The notes: generated from the sequence alone by a model not told the origin. 37,220 nucleotides of DNA from Rhizobiaceae bacterium (GCA_028279875.1 JANQMU010000122.1:1-37220); one strand, 5' to 3'. Positions 1 through 7,375 are shown, counted from the first letter of the stretch. Numbers and translations: made by a program.

Positions 1-51
1 CCAGCAGGAGCAGCCTGGCAGCCGGACATAGTTCAGTCCATAGGCAGGCAA

Positions 52-79
52 TTTACATGAAAAAAAACAGTGCTATAAT
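52..79 (+). promoter_or_regulatory. Sigma-70-type promoter of tRNA-Pro
   Basis: A TTTACA element (52-57) is followed after 16 bases by a perfect TATAAT (74-79). It lies about 40 bases upstream of the tRNA, the usual distance for a stable-RNA promoter. Assigned by motif only. Confidence 0.7.
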
Positions 80-121
80 GCCGCCCGCCCTGCAGTTACC
101 CGTGAGCAGTGGCAAGCATTT

Positions 122-198
122 CGGAGCGTAGCGCAGCCTGGTAGCGCACCTCGTTCGGGACGAGGGGGTCGGAGGTTCAAATCCTCTCACTCCGACCA
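122..198 (+). tRNA. tRNA-Pro (anticodon CGG)
   Basis: The sequence folds as a full cloverleaf. The acceptor stem CGGAGCG pairs with CACTCCG (allowing for the end overlap), the anticodon stem CCTCG/CGAGG (149-153/161-165) encloses the loop TTCGGGA with anticodon CGG at 156-158, and the T arm GGAGG-TTCAAAT-CCTCT carries the TTCAA motif. The CCA end is encoded (196-198). It reads proline codon CCG. Its 3' end, 181-198 plus three further bases, is repeated exactly at 6564-6584, which makes this gene a likely integration target for the adjoining island. Confidence 0.96.
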
Positions 199-201
199 TT
201 T
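181..201 (+). repeat. Direct repeat copy 1 (attL-like, tRNA-Pro 3' end)
   Basis: This 21-base segment, the 3' half of the T arm, the acceptor strand, CCA and three T, is identical to 6564-6584. Repeats of a tRNA 3' end flanking foreign-looking DNA are the normal footprint of tyrosine-integrase insertion. Similarity to the second copy continues imperfectly rightward into the group A gene, so a segmental duplication that starts in the tRNA is an alternative explanation. Confidence 0.75.
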
Positions 202-365
202 CTCAAAGGTCCATACCGGACACATAGGGAACAGATTGTCCCTAAGAGCCCCGTATTTCAGCGAAACAGGCGCTTACAGTCGTTCATTGCGTTGCCTTCG
301 CGCCCTCATAGCGGGATTGACGACCGTATCCGCGAAATCCGGAGGAAAACAGCCGACAGGGCGGA

Positions 366-743
366 TCAGTTCTGTATGCACTTTATGATAATTTCGACCG
401 GGTGTTTTTTGGGTTGATCAGACCCGTCATTATAGCACGTGCACTGAGCCACGGATGGTCCATTCGTGGCCATACCGCAACTAATAAATATTGATCCTGA
501 TGTTATGCAAATGATATCGACCTCCTTGAGATTTGGCACGACGCATCTGCCGAGATATGTGTCAGTCTGAAGGTTCTTTACAACCTGACTGTATTTGCAC
601 TCCGCCGCGTTGCAAGGCGGCGTCAACTCGACGTTGCCACCGGCTGACAGTGGAGTTGGCAGCAGGACAAAACTCAAAGCTGAAACACAAAATACACACC
701 AGGCAACAAACACGTTTTTCTGACGAAACGGCGAAGATCGCAT
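366..743 (-). CDS. Small secreted eight-cysteine protein, group A copy 1
   Basis: Unrecognised 125-residue protein. The start at 743 (MRSSPFRQ) is chosen because both paralogs begin there and the conserved promoter ends just upstream; an upstream in-frame start at 812 would run back through that promoter. An N-terminal signal peptide (about residues 1-35, basic start, hydrophobic core, LSAG end) precedes a mature domain of about 90 residues with eight cysteines in the order C-x4-C, C, C-x9-C, C-x-C, C. The C-terminus carries GSDQPKKHPVEIIIKCIQN. Export to the periplasm or outside with four disulfides is inferred. It is a near copy of 878-1255 and 6743-7120 and shares its scaffold with the group B and C genes. 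Function unknown. Confidence 0.85.
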   Translation of the reverse strand: MRSSPFRQKNVFVAWCVFCVSALSFVLLPTPLSAGGNVELTPPCNAAECKYSQVVKNLQTDTYLGRCVVPNLKEVDIICITSGSIFISCGMATNGPSVAQCTCYNDGSDQPKKHPVEIIIKCIQN

Positions 744-775
744 TTTTCCAACCCTATAGGTGAGCTTTAGGGCGG

Positions 776-803
776 ATTGTAAAATCATCGGAATATCGGT
801 CAA
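776..803 (-). promoter_or_regulatory. Promoter of group A copy 1
   Basis: On the minus strand TTGACC (803-798) and TACAAT (781-776) are separated by 16 bases, with the start codon about 33 bases further on. The same TTGACC-N16-TACAAT layout precedes both other group A genes (1288-1315, 7153-7180), although the spacer sequence has diverged. This supports function. Confidence 0.72.
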
Positions 804-821
804 GCAAATCATAGAGCACGC

Positions 822-841
822 GAGATCCTATGTTCGATCTC
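822..841. promoter_or_regulatory. 20-bp inverted repeat, candidate operator upstream of group A copy 1
   Basis: GAGATC-N8-GATCTC is a perfect 6+6 inverted repeat 18 bases upstream of the -35 box. It is centred near -62 relative to a start predicted 7 bases after the -10 box. The same repeat with the same arms and spacing lies at 1334-1353 and 7199-7218. A position near -62 fits an activator site. Candidate binders are the LuxR- or AraC-type proteins of the island (inference). Confidence 0.6.
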
Positions 842-877
842 AGCGCACAAATATTGTCTCGTAGACAACAAATGTGA

Positions 878-1255
878 TCAGTTCTGTATGCACTTTATAA
901 TGAATTCGACGGGGTGTTTTTTTGGCTGATCGGATCCGGTATTTAGGCACATGCACTGAGCTTGGGTTGGCCCATTCATAGCATCTTCGCATTCAATATA
1001 TGCTGATCCTGATGTTATGCAAATGATCTCTACCTCTTTGAGATTTGGTACGACGCACGTGCCGATATATGTGTGCTGCTGAAAGTCCTTTACGGCGTGA
1101 CTATATTTGCACTCCGCCGCGTTGCAAGGCGGCGTCAATTCGACGTTGTCACCGGCTGACAGTGGATTTGGCAGCAAGACAAAACTCAAAGCTGAAACAC
1201 AAAATACACACCCGGCAACAAACACGTTTTTCTGACGAAGCGATGAAGACCGCAT
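878..1255 (-). CDS. Small secreted eight-cysteine protein, group A copy 2
   Basis: Unrecognised 125-residue protein, tandem paralog of the gene at 366-743 in a repeat unit of about 512 bases. A signal peptide (residues 1-35, ending near LSAG) precedes the motif PPCNAAECKYS, then a GTC, IIC, IEC, QCMC and IIKC cysteine series, eight in the mature part. A purine-rich AAAGGA precedes the ATG. The tail GSDQPKKHPVEFIIKCIQN is nearly invariant in group A. It is divergent from the group B gene at 1611. A secreted, disulfide-bonded product is inferred; no biochemical role can be assigned from sequence. Confidence 0.87.
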   Translation of the reverse strand: MRSSSLRQKNVFVAGCVFCVSALSFVLLPNPLSAGDNVELTPPCNAAECKYSHAVKDFQQHTYIGTCVVPNLKEVEIICITSGSAYIECEDAMNGPTQAQCMCLNTGSDQPKKHPVEFIIKCIQN

Positions 1256-1287
1256 TTTGCTAATCCTTTAGATGAGCTACGTTATGG

Positions 1288-1315
1288 ATTGTAAGCTCAT
1301 GTGAATATCGGTCAA
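1288..1315 (-). promoter_or_regulatory. Promoter of group A copy 2
   Basis: TTGACC (1315-1310) and TACAAT (1293-1288) on the minus strand with a 16-base spacer, matching the promoters at 776-803 and 7153-7180 in element sequence and distance to the gene. Confidence 0.72.
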
Positions 1316-1333
1316 GCAAATCATAGACCATGC

Positions 1334-1353
1334 GAGATCCTGTGTTCGATCTC
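1334..1353. promoter_or_regulatory. 20-bp inverted repeat, candidate operator upstream of group A copy 2
   Basis: GAGATC-N8-GATCTC, 18 bases upstream of the -35 element and 79-98 bases upstream of the start codon, exactly as at the other two copies. Here the N8 core differs by one base (CTGTGTTC instead of CTATGTTC) while both arms are unchanged. Confidence 0.6.
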
Positions 1354-1610
1354 AGCGCACGAATATTGTCCCGCAATCTCTATCTAGACTGCGCTAGGCA
1401 CTGGCCCTTAGGCCGTCAAGGCACTGCCGCTTACTGCGGCCTGTGGCCATAACAGCTGTAGGTCAGTTGAGGGATGCGGTCGTGTCGCCGCCCGGTCGCC
1501 GCCCCGTTCTTGTCGGATCGGAACGCGCTCGCACTGGCATTTTTCTTCGCATCGCCGGAACAGGTCCCGGAGGCGTTGCGGCGAACAAGGACAAAAAACC
1601 GGAGGCAGCC
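1354..1610. other. Conserved structured spacer between group A and group B genes
   Basis: Non-coding spacer with two small hairpins: GGCC-CTTA-GGCC (1403-1414) and GCCGC-TTACT-GCGGC (1426-1440). Both have counterparts at 7267-7280 and 7290-7306 in the second module, where the stems are longer. An ORF can be read from 1443 through to the group B gene, but the 56 extra residues look non-coding and lie before a good ribosome-binding site. No clear rightward promoter was found. Confidence 0.4.
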
Positions 1611-1964
1611 GTGAAAAGTCTGGTTAAAACGCTCATAATTGCCAGCGCCCTGTCCGTATCGGGAGGCGTGGATGTTGCCGCGATTGAGGATTTGCCCTGC
1701 GGGGAAACGAAGTGCGTTTTTCACGTAGAGCTGAAAAAATCGACGACCGAGGAAATTCGAGGATGGTGTACCGCAGCACCAACACACCCGAGTAGTTCGA
1801 GCATGACATGTCATCCCGTAAAGGGCATGACTTGCACGGGGGCGAGCTATGTAAACATAACGCACCCCTATTGGAGTTGCACGTGTACGAACTGGAGCGC
1901 GACGAAGAAACAAACGGCAACGATTGATGTTTTGTGCCCCCCTTCAGACGACAAGCGGAAATAG
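1611..1964 (+). CDS. Small secreted eight-cysteine protein, group B
   Basis: Unrecognised 117-residue protein. The GTG at 1611 is chosen because GGAGG sits 5 bases upstream and the product then begins with a typical signal peptide (KSLVKTLIIASALSVSGG) aligned to the starts of the group C genes. The mature part has eight cysteines: C-x4-C, C, C-x7-C (CHPVKGMTC), C-x-C and a final C. Its end, CTNWSATKKQTATIDVLCP, is identical to that of both group C tandem genes 34 kb away and close at DNA level. The scaffold order matches group A, with C4-C5 spacing 7 instead of 9. Function unknown; secretion is inferred. Confidence 0.85.
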   Translation: MKSLVKTLIIASALSVSGGVDVAAIEDLPCGETKCVFHVELKKSTTEEIRGWCTAAPTHPSSSSMTCHPVKGMTCTGASYVNITHPYWSCTCTNWSATKKQTATIDVLCPPSDDKRK

Positions 1965-2561
1965 CCGCCCGCCGGGCCGGTGGCTGCGGACAAAGTACTG
2001 TTCTGGAATTCCAATCAGCTTATCGCCAGTATCCGCTCAAGACGGGCGCCGGCCTATGGCGCGCGAGGAGAGGCGGCGGTCGTCTTAGCTTGACTTTGTA
2101 GCGCGCTCCGATTTTGAGTCAGAAATGGGGTAACAGTTTTCCGTTATGGAGGACTGATGAGGAATGAGGTTGTGGGGCGATGGTGAAATTCGATTCAACG
2201 TCATGGTCGCCGGTGAGGATCGGTTCGCGGCTGATGATTGTCTGGCGGTGACGGAGCTTGGCGCCACCGGACTGACATTCGACTTCCGGGCGTGGGTGAA
2301 CGTCGGGCTCCCATTGGTCAGTGGCGCTGTTGCCGGTTTCAGACACTGGTCGCGCCGCCCTGCCCTCAAAGCCGCTTTTTTCAGCGTGCTTGAGAAACAT
2401 ATCACCACGTCATATGGTTAAATGATTGTGGGCTTGAATTCCAACCTGATGTTCACTGTCATCTCGATGTGGGTTTTGTCCGAATAAGACCGGACCGCCG
2501 GCCAACCGCACCGTGTTCTCAGTCCGGGATCAGCTTGGCCGCATAGAGAGACAATTCTGGG
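1965..2561. other. Spacer without a supported gene
   Basis: Bases 1965 to about 2092 resemble 7667 to about 7800, the downstream flank of the second group B copy, and include a GC-rich palindromic stretch just after the stop codon. From about 2093 to 2561 several short ORFs occur on both strands, but none has a ribosome-binding site, a recognisable domain or consistent coding character. Confidence 0.5.
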
Positions 2562-3596
2562 GTGACTGACAAGGTACACATCGACAAGACAGTAGTCGAT
2601 TTTGCCAGCACGATGCCTGAAAACCACGACGGTCTTTGGGTCGATACAGTCCGTCCCCTTTATGCCGTGTCACCACTGGAGAACCACTCGCTTACAAACC
2701 CGCGTCTTGGTCGGAGCTGGTTGCTCGATCAACTTGTCCTCAGCGAGTCGGTCTTTCCCAATCAACTTCTTCATCGCGGGCAGAGCCATGTGCGCGGTTT
2801 TTCCGATGTGTTGTGGCTGGGAGTTCTGTCTCGCGGCGAAATCAAAGGCAGTCTTGATGGCGAGCAGGTTCATATCCGCCCTGGTGAAATTCAAATTCTG
2901 GATTTCACCAGGGTTTACTCAGCGAAATGCTCTCCTGCCCATCTTCGCAGTCTTATGATCGCACATGAGGCGATCGGTTACGACCCGAGTCGACATCCGC
3001 CAATCATCCGGATTTGCGAAAGCACAGTCATGGGAAAGGTTCTCCTGCGCACGCTGATGAGTGTGTTCGCCCAGTTGGACAACACAACAAGGGCCGAGGC
3101 GCCAAGCATGGCTCGGGGGCTGATCGCTTTGTTGAAGAGCATTCTTTTCGCAGAGCCGGGCACCGAACCCGTATCGCCGAGCTTCACAGCCGCTCGAGTC
3201 GGGGCGATGCGCTCCTATATCGAACAGAACCTGCATTCCGGCTCGCTCGACCCTGAGGCAATCGGTGCCCGGTTCCAGGTCTCGCGATCCACGCTCTACC
3301 GCGACTTCAAGGAGGAGGGAGGTGTCGAGCGCTTTATCCGCGCACGGCGGCTCGATGCCGCACTGACGGCGCTTGCTTTCGGGCCAGTTGAACGCGGTGC
3401 CGTAAGCCGCGCCGCCAAGCAGTGCGGTTTCACCGCGACCCCCCATTTCAGCCGCGAGTTTCGCCGGCGGTTTGGCATTTCGCCGAGCGATGTGGTTGGT
3501 CAGCGCCACAATTTCAAAGCTGGAGAATGGAGCGGTCGGTCTGCCGAGGATGTTGCGGCCTCGGGCGACTTTGGAAGCTTCCTGCGAAGGCTCTGA
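2562..3596 (+). CDS. AraC-family transcriptional regulator (1)
   Basis: Protein of 344 residues. The N-terminal half (about 20-190) resembles the cupin-like ligand or dimerisation domain of AraC regulators with a WVDTVRPLY start. The C-terminal part (about 215-315) is an AraC-type double helix-turn-helix: RSYIEQNLHSGSLDPEAIG, VSRSTLYRDFKE, then CGFTATPHFSREFRRRFGISPSDV, the usual second-helix signature. The GTG start at 2562 is preferred because the N-terminus then aligns with the paralog at 4093; an ATG at 2613 is possible. A rho-independent terminator follows at 3643-3667, so it is probably transcribed alone. Its target is unknown; the neighbouring eight-cysteine genes are candidates. Confidence 0.88.
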   Translation: MTDKVHIDKTVVDFASTMPENHDGLWVDTVRPLYAVSPLENHSLTNPRLGRSWLLDQLVLSESVFPNQLLHRGQSHVRGFSDVLWLGVLSRGEIKGSLDGEQVHIRPGEIQILDFTRVYSAKCSPAHLRSLMIAHEAIGYDPSRHPPIIRICESTVMGKVLLRTLMSVFAQLDNTTRAEAPSMARGLIALLKSILFAEPGTEPVSPSFTAARVGAMRSYIEQNLHSGSLDPEAIGARFQVSRSTLYRDFKEEGGVERFIRARRLDAALTALAFGPVERGAVSRAAKQCGFTATPHFSREFRRRFGISPSDVVGQRHNFKAGEWSGRSAEDVAASGDFGSFLRRL

Positions 3597-3642
3597 CGGG
3601 GCTGGTCTTGGCGGAAACCGGAAATGGCGGAATTTGTCTTTA

Positions 3643-3667
3643 AGGGCATATCTGCCCTAATTTTTTT
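3643..3667 (+). terminator. Rho-independent terminator after AraC regulator 1
   Basis: Stem AGGGCA/TGCCCT (3643-3648 and 3653-3658), loop TATC, then AA and seven T. It lies 46 bases after the stop codon. Confidence 0.8.
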
Positions 3668-4092
3668 CACCAGTGGCATTTATGCCAATGTTTATTTGCC
3701 CAAATCAGATGGAAAAGGTGAAATTGTCCTGTGACAATGTTCTTGCACGGGATGGTTGGTCCGGTTTTGATTACCCTGTTGCCGGGATCTGCGAACAGGG
3801 CGGCTGGTGGCGGGGAGCGACAGATGCAGCCATGGGCTGGCCCACCCCGGTGCTTGAAGGCGATAATTTCCAAGGTGATTAGTGAACTGTAAGGAACCCT
3901 GCGAGCGACAAAATGAGACTGTTAACTGAATATTTCGCGTATTTGTTGAGTTTGCTCAGCTTCCGCTATAGCAATTTTTGCCGGTCTGTTGCTCAACTAA
4001 TCAGCGGGACCACATATCAAGCAAAATTCTCACTTCGCCGTCATCCCGGCGTTCAGAGCAATCGCGTCCACGGGCCGTCCAGGTAAGAGAAA
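3668..4092. other. AT-richer spacer between the two AraC genes
   Basis: No supported gene. Short ORFs at 3667-3882 lack ribosome-binding sites and homology. Local AT content is visibly higher than in the core genes, especially around 3890-3990, consistent with foreign origin and with the promoter of the second AraC gene lying here. Confidence 0.4.
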
Positions 4093-5109
4093 ATGCCCGA
4101 TCTGATCGAAAAGATAGCACTGACTCCTGATGCCAGTCTGGAAGAAAAACGCGACTTCTGGGCCGATTCAACCAGGCCGATCTACGATATTCGCCGGATC
4201 GATCAACGGACGGATACGCCTTTCGCCAAACTGTCTGCCTGGCTGGTGGACCGGCTGTTGTTCACCGATGTGACGTTTGACGGCCACATATTCATGCGCA
4301 ACCGGAAACACATGAATCGCGATCTGGCGGACTACGTTTCTTTGCAGATATACACATCCGGTTCATGGTCGGGCGAGGTGGGCGGCGTTGGCTCGCAGAT
4401 GCGGCCATATGAGATCAACATCATTGATTTCACGCGCGAAATGCGTTCAAAAACCCAGCCATCGCGGGTGAAGGGGCTGCTGGTTGCTCACGATCTGATC
4501 GGATTTGACCGCTCAATCCATCCGGCGAAGATCACCATCCCGGTGAGTTCGCCGCTCGGCAAAGTGCTGCTGACGGTCTTTGACGAGATTTTTGCTCAGT
4601 TGAACGTACTGACCAAGAATGATGCACGGACGCTGTGCCAGGGTTTTAGCGGATTGATGCGTGCCATTGTTCTTTCTGCCGGGCTTGACAGCGAGCATGA
4701 CAAGTACGTCGTAAGTGCACGCCAATCAGCAATACGCCGCTATATCGAACAGAACCTTCTCTCCGAGGCGCTCGACGCTGATACGCTTTGCGGCGTCTTC
4801 AATATTTCGCGTGCAACGCTCTACCGTGACCTGAGCGACGGTGGCGGTCTTGGCCGAATGGTCAGGTCCATCCGCCTGAACCGCGCTCATGACGAACTTG
4901 TTTTGGGTGCGTCGACGCGAGGTGTTATCAGCCGAACCGCGGAACGCTGGGGTTTCAGTTCCGAAAGTCATTTCTCGCGGGAGTTCAGACGGAAATTCGG
5001 TTTTCGCCCCAGCGACGCCGTTGTCGCAGGTCCGGCAATCTTCAACCGCGGAACCGTTCCCAACACGGGATTTGATGCCCGCGTGGAGAAATGGCTTCAC
5101 CAACTGTAG
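4093..5109 (+). CDS. AraC-family transcriptional regulator (2)
   Basis: Protein of 338 residues, paralogous to the regulator at 2562-3596 along its whole length (WADSTRPIYDI start, SGSWSGEVGG and PYEINIIDFTREMRSKT in the N-terminal domain, RRYIEQNLLSEALDADTL and ISRATLYRDLSDGGG in the first helix-turn-helix). The second helix-turn-helix is WGFSSESHFSREFRRKFGFRPSDAV (about 285-310). ATG at 4093 follows AGGTAAGAG. The pair presumably arose by tandem duplication and has diverged substantially. The ligand and regulon cannot be read from sequence. Confidence 0.88.
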   Translation: MPDLIEKIALTPDASLEEKRDFWADSTRPIYDIRRIDQRTDTPFAKLSAWLVDRLLFTDVTFDGHIFMRNRKHMNRDLADYVSLQIYTSGSWSGEVGGVGSQMRPYEINIIDFTREMRSKTQPSRVKGLLVAHDLIGFDRSIHPAKITIPVSSPLGKVLLTVFDEIFAQLNVLTKNDARTLCQGFSGLMRAIVLSAGLDSEHDKYVVSARQSAIRRYIEQNLLSEALDADTLCGVFNISRATLYRDLSDGGGLGRMVRSIRLNRAHDELVLGASTRGVISRTAERWGFSSESHFSREFRRKFGFRPSDAVVAGPAIFNRGTVPNTGFDARVEKWLHQL

Positions 5110-5515
5110 CCGTCCTGAAATCGCGGTAAATATCACTGCATAAGAGCCAACACAGCGCAACCGTCCGTTTTGCAAGATGTGCAAATCGGTTTTGTCAGCC
5201 GGCAACCGGCGGCCGCAATTGGCACGTGGATATCGATGATCTCGGTGAGACACACAGTCATTTATCTTGAGACACCTGTGACGTGACAACGGTTCGGCGA
5301 TGGTCAAAATAGGTCAAGTCGCGGTTGACGATCCATTGCATGTCGGAAGCCGGGACCTGACTGGCAAAGTGAGTGATCCTGTTGGCGTTTGAAGATATAG
5401 GGTTGCGAACGATATCCGACCTCTTGTGTTGATCGGGCTGTCGGATTTCGCCCACGTTCGAAACTAAAGGGACCAAGGGGCTTATATTGATTTTACATTC
5501 ATTCTTCGGTTTTTA
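5110..5515. other. Spacer upstream of LuxR-type gene
   Basis: No supported gene. A short GCCGG-CAA-CCGGC hairpin occurs near 5198-5210 without a T run. AT-rich sequence at about 5475-5520 probably holds the promoter of the LuxR-type gene, but no unambiguous -35/-10 pair was found. No copy of the GAGATC-N8-GATCTC repeat was seen here. Confidence 0.35.
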
Positions 5516-6478
5516 TTGGAATCACAAGACCCCCTACAGGAATTGCCTCGTCCGTTGACCATGCACGAGAAAGCGACTTCGCGGGGTCGATTTGATGCTG
5601 CGCATAAAACCGCAATCAGCTATTTCGAAAACAATATAAGCCGCAGGACAGGTCGTCAGCACAAGATCAGCTACGGGCCAAGGTGTTCGACAAGATCGAC
5701 CGGAATGCGAAACACAGATATTTCAGGTGATCGTGAGAACTGCTGGAGCAGCAACAGAGAGCTTCTTGAAATCGGGCTCAACGAGTGCGGATTCAGTGTA
5801 TTTTGCCTCTTTGCCGTGGGTTTTGGCCGGCATGCCAAATACCCTGTCGCGAGGGCTTACGCGGACAATATGCATCAGAGATATGGTTTGTTCTATGAGC
5901 AGCTTCGCGCAGAAATCGTCGACATACCGTCTCAGGAGAGAGCATGGATCTCGGAAATCATGCAAGAGCGAAGTCCCAAGCTCTGGCTTTATTACAACGC
6001 CTATGACCACAAAAGGGCGGAGTTTTTCAGGCTGCCCGTCGACTATGGTTTTCCGAAATTCAAATCCATTTTGACCGTTCCGTTTCGCGGTCGGATCCAT
6101 GAGAACCTTTGTTTGGCATTCTCGACAAGCCTGCCAAGGAAGCAGGATGTTGATGAAGCACTGGGTCATATCGCTGACTGGCAGACATTTCTTGCGAGAC
6201 GATCACCTGGATCTGTCAACGCACACCGTTTGCGGAGTGCGAGAGGAGACAAGCCGGATATTCTGTGTGAAACCGAATTGCAATGTCTGAAGTGGGCTGC
6301 TGCCGGCAAGACGCTTCAGGACATTTCGGAGATAACCGGCCTGTCCTACAAATCGGTCCGATACAATCTGGAAAAAGCGAGAGACAAATACGGTTTTTCT
6401 TCGATGAACCAGACTTTGGTGCAAGCCACCATAGACTACAATCTGTCTCCATATGGCGATGATGATCCGGGCGCTTGA
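5516..6478 (+). CDS. LuxR-family transcriptional regulator (solo, no synthase nearby)
   Basis: Protein of up to 320 residues. The C-terminal helix-turn-helix is clear: CETELQCLKWAAAGKTLQDISEITGLSYKSVRYNLEKARDKYGFSSMNQTLVQA (about 250-305), a GerE-type domain. The region about 75-225 fits the autoinducer-binding domain fold (WLYYNAYD, DYGFPKFKSILTVPFRGR). The start is uncertain: TTG at 5516 has no good ribosome-binding site, and ATG at 5561 is an alternative. No luxI-like gene is in the window, so it would be an orphan receptor for an acyl-homoserine lactone or another ligand. It is the last gene before the right tRNA repeat, and LuxR proteins bind inverted repeats of about 20 bp like those upstream of the group A genes (inference). 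Confidence 0.82.
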   Translation: MESQDPLQELPRPLTMHEKATSRGRFDAAHKTAISYFENNISRRTGRQHKISYGPRCSTRSTGMRNTDISGDRENCWSSNRELLEIGLNECGFSVFCLFAVGFGRHAKYPVARAYADNMHQRYGLFYEQLRAEIVDIPSQERAWISEIMQERSPKLWLYYNAYDHKRAEFFRLPVDYGFPKFKSILTVPFRGRIHENLCLAFSTSLPRKQDVDEALGHIADWQTFLARRSPGSVNAHRLRSARGDKPDILCETELQCLKWAAAGKTLQDISEITGLSYKSVRYNLEKARDKYGFSSMNQTLVQATIDYNLSPYGDDDPGA

Positions 6479-6563
6479 ATGGCCGATCTTCCGGGCGTTC
6501 CACCCTTCCGACTGTTTGCCGCGGGGCAGCCGCTGGGTAGTGGTTCTGACCTGCCCTTTTCAG

Positions 6564-6584
6564 ATCCTCTCACTCCGACCATTT
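6564..6584 (+). repeat. Direct repeat copy 2 (attR-like, tRNA-Pro 3' end)
   Basis: Exact copy of 181-201. There is no tRNA body upstream of it: the sequence to its left does not fold as a T arm or anticodon arm, so it is only the 3' remnant. To the right it is followed by sequence related to that after the real tRNA, leading into group A copy 3. No third copy was seen before 8200. Confidence 0.75.
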
Positions 6585-6742
6585 TTCAAAAGTGTCCTGG
6601 ACTGATCCCACTCATTGAGTCAGCGAAATAGGTTACAGCGAAGCAAGCGCTTACAGACCTTCATTGCGTCGCCTTCGCGGCCTCATAGCGGGGTTGACGA
6701 CCGTATCCACGAAATCCGGAGAAAAACAGCCGACGGAGGTAA

Positions 6743-7120
6743 TCAGTTCTGTATGCACTTTATCGTGAAATTGACCGGGTGTTTTTTGGGTTGATCAGAC
6801 CCGCTGTTTTGGCACATGCACCGAGCTTGGGTTGGCCCGTTCTCAGCCTTTTCGCAATTAATAAATACTGATCCTGAGGTCTCGCAAATGATCTCTACCT
6901 CCTTGAGATTTGGCACAGCGCACGTGCCTATATATATGTGCTGCTGAAAGTCTTTTACGGCGTGACTGTATTTGCACTCCGCCGCGTTGCAAGGCGGCGT
7001 TAGCTCGACCGGCAAATCGGCTAATAGTGGAGTTGGCAGCAAGACAAAACTCAAAGCTGAAAAACAAAAAGCACGCCAGGCAACAATCACGTTTTTCTGA
7101 CGAGACGACGAAGACCGCAT
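6743..7120 (-). CDS. Small secreted eight-cysteine protein, group A copy 3
   Basis: Unrecognised 125-residue protein, same length as the other two group A genes. ATG at 7120 is preferred over GTG at 7129 because GAGGAG then has 8-base spacing and the start aligns with the paralogs. Signal peptide residues 1-34 (core AFCFSALSFVLLPTPLLA). Mature cysteines are in PPCNAAECKYS, GTC, IIC, INC, RCMC and IKC. The tail is GSDQPKKHPVNFTIKCIQN. It lies just outside the right tRNA repeat in the same orientation and distance as copy 1 has to the left repeat. Amino-acid changes relative to the other copies spare all cysteines, which suggests selection. Confidence 0.87.
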   Translation of the reverse strand: MRSSSSRQKNVIVAWRAFCFSALSFVLLPTPLLADLPVELTPPCNAAECKYSHAVKDFQQHIYIGTCAVPNLKEVEIICETSGSVFINCEKAENGPTQARCMCQNSGSDQPKKHPVNFTIKCIQN

Positions 7121-7152
7121 TTTACTCACTCCTCAAACGAGCAACTGTGTGG

Positions 7153-7180
7153 ATTGTAAGCGCATTTGAACATCGGTCAA
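7153..7180 (-). promoter_or_regulatory. Promoter of group A copy 3
   Basis: TTGACC (7180-7175) and TACAAT (7158-7153) on the minus strand, 16-base spacer, 33 bases before the start codon. Identical layout to copies 1 and 2. Confidence 0.72.
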
Positions 7181-7198
7181 TCAAATCATAGAGCATGC

Positions 7199-7218
7199 GA
7201 GATCCTATGTTCGATCTC
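7199..7218. promoter_or_regulatory. 20-bp inverted repeat, candidate operator upstream of group A copy 3
   Basis: GAGATC-N8-GATCTC with the same N8 core as at 822-841, again 18 bases upstream of the -35 box and 79-98 bases upstream of the ATG. Confidence 0.6.
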
Positions 7219-7266
7219 AGCGCACGAATATCATCCCGCAACCTCCATCGAGATTGCGCTGGGCAC

Positions 7267-7306
7267 CGGCCCTTGGGCCGTCAAGGCACCGCCGCTGACT
7301 GCGGCG
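7267..7306. other. Pair of conserved hairpins, second module
   Basis: CGGCCC-TT-GGGCCG (7267-7280) and CGCCGC-TGACT-GCGGCG (7290-7306). They correspond to 1403-1414 and 1426-1440 and are extended by an extra base pair, although the primary sequence differs at several positions. There is no T run, so these are not typical terminators. Role unknown. Confidence 0.4.
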
Positions 7307-7375
7307 TGAGGCCGTAAGCGCTGTAGGTCAATTCAAGCATGCGGTCGTGTCGCCGCCCTGCCCGTATCGGGAGGC

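Larger units (their letters stand above)
199..6584. mobile_element. Putative genomic island between tRNA-Pro repeats, no integrase seen
   Basis: The interval is bounded by the tRNA-Pro 3' end and its exact 21-base copy. It holds three secreted eight-cysteine genes (two group A, one group B), two AraC-type regulators and a LuxR-type regulator. Gene density is low, spacers are long and relatively AT-rich, and no core metabolic gene is present. I see no integrase, excisionase, transposase or replication gene, so if it is an island it is a decayed one, a satellite mobilised in trans, or the remains of a tandem array. The right boundary could also lie further on, since a related module continues to about 7800. 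Confidence 0.5.

Noticed and set aside
533..763. Rightward ORFs antisense to group A genes (also 1045-1263 and 6910-7191)
   Set aside because: They mirror the conserved group A coding frames; apparent similarity among them follows from conservation of the opposite strand. No ribosome-binding sites.
1443..1610. Upstream extension of the group B ORF
   Set aside because: GGAGG before GTG at 1611 and the signal peptide starting there fit the family; the upstream part overlaps the conserved hairpin region and reads as non-coding.
2085..2421. Overlapping ORFs on both strands that might be a transposase or resolvase remnant
   Set aside because: No recognisable motif, terminal inverted repeat or target duplication could be seen on either strand.
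3667..3882. Small ORFs on both strands between the AraC genes
   Set aside because: They start on the terminator T run or lack ribosome-binding sites, and no homology was recognised.
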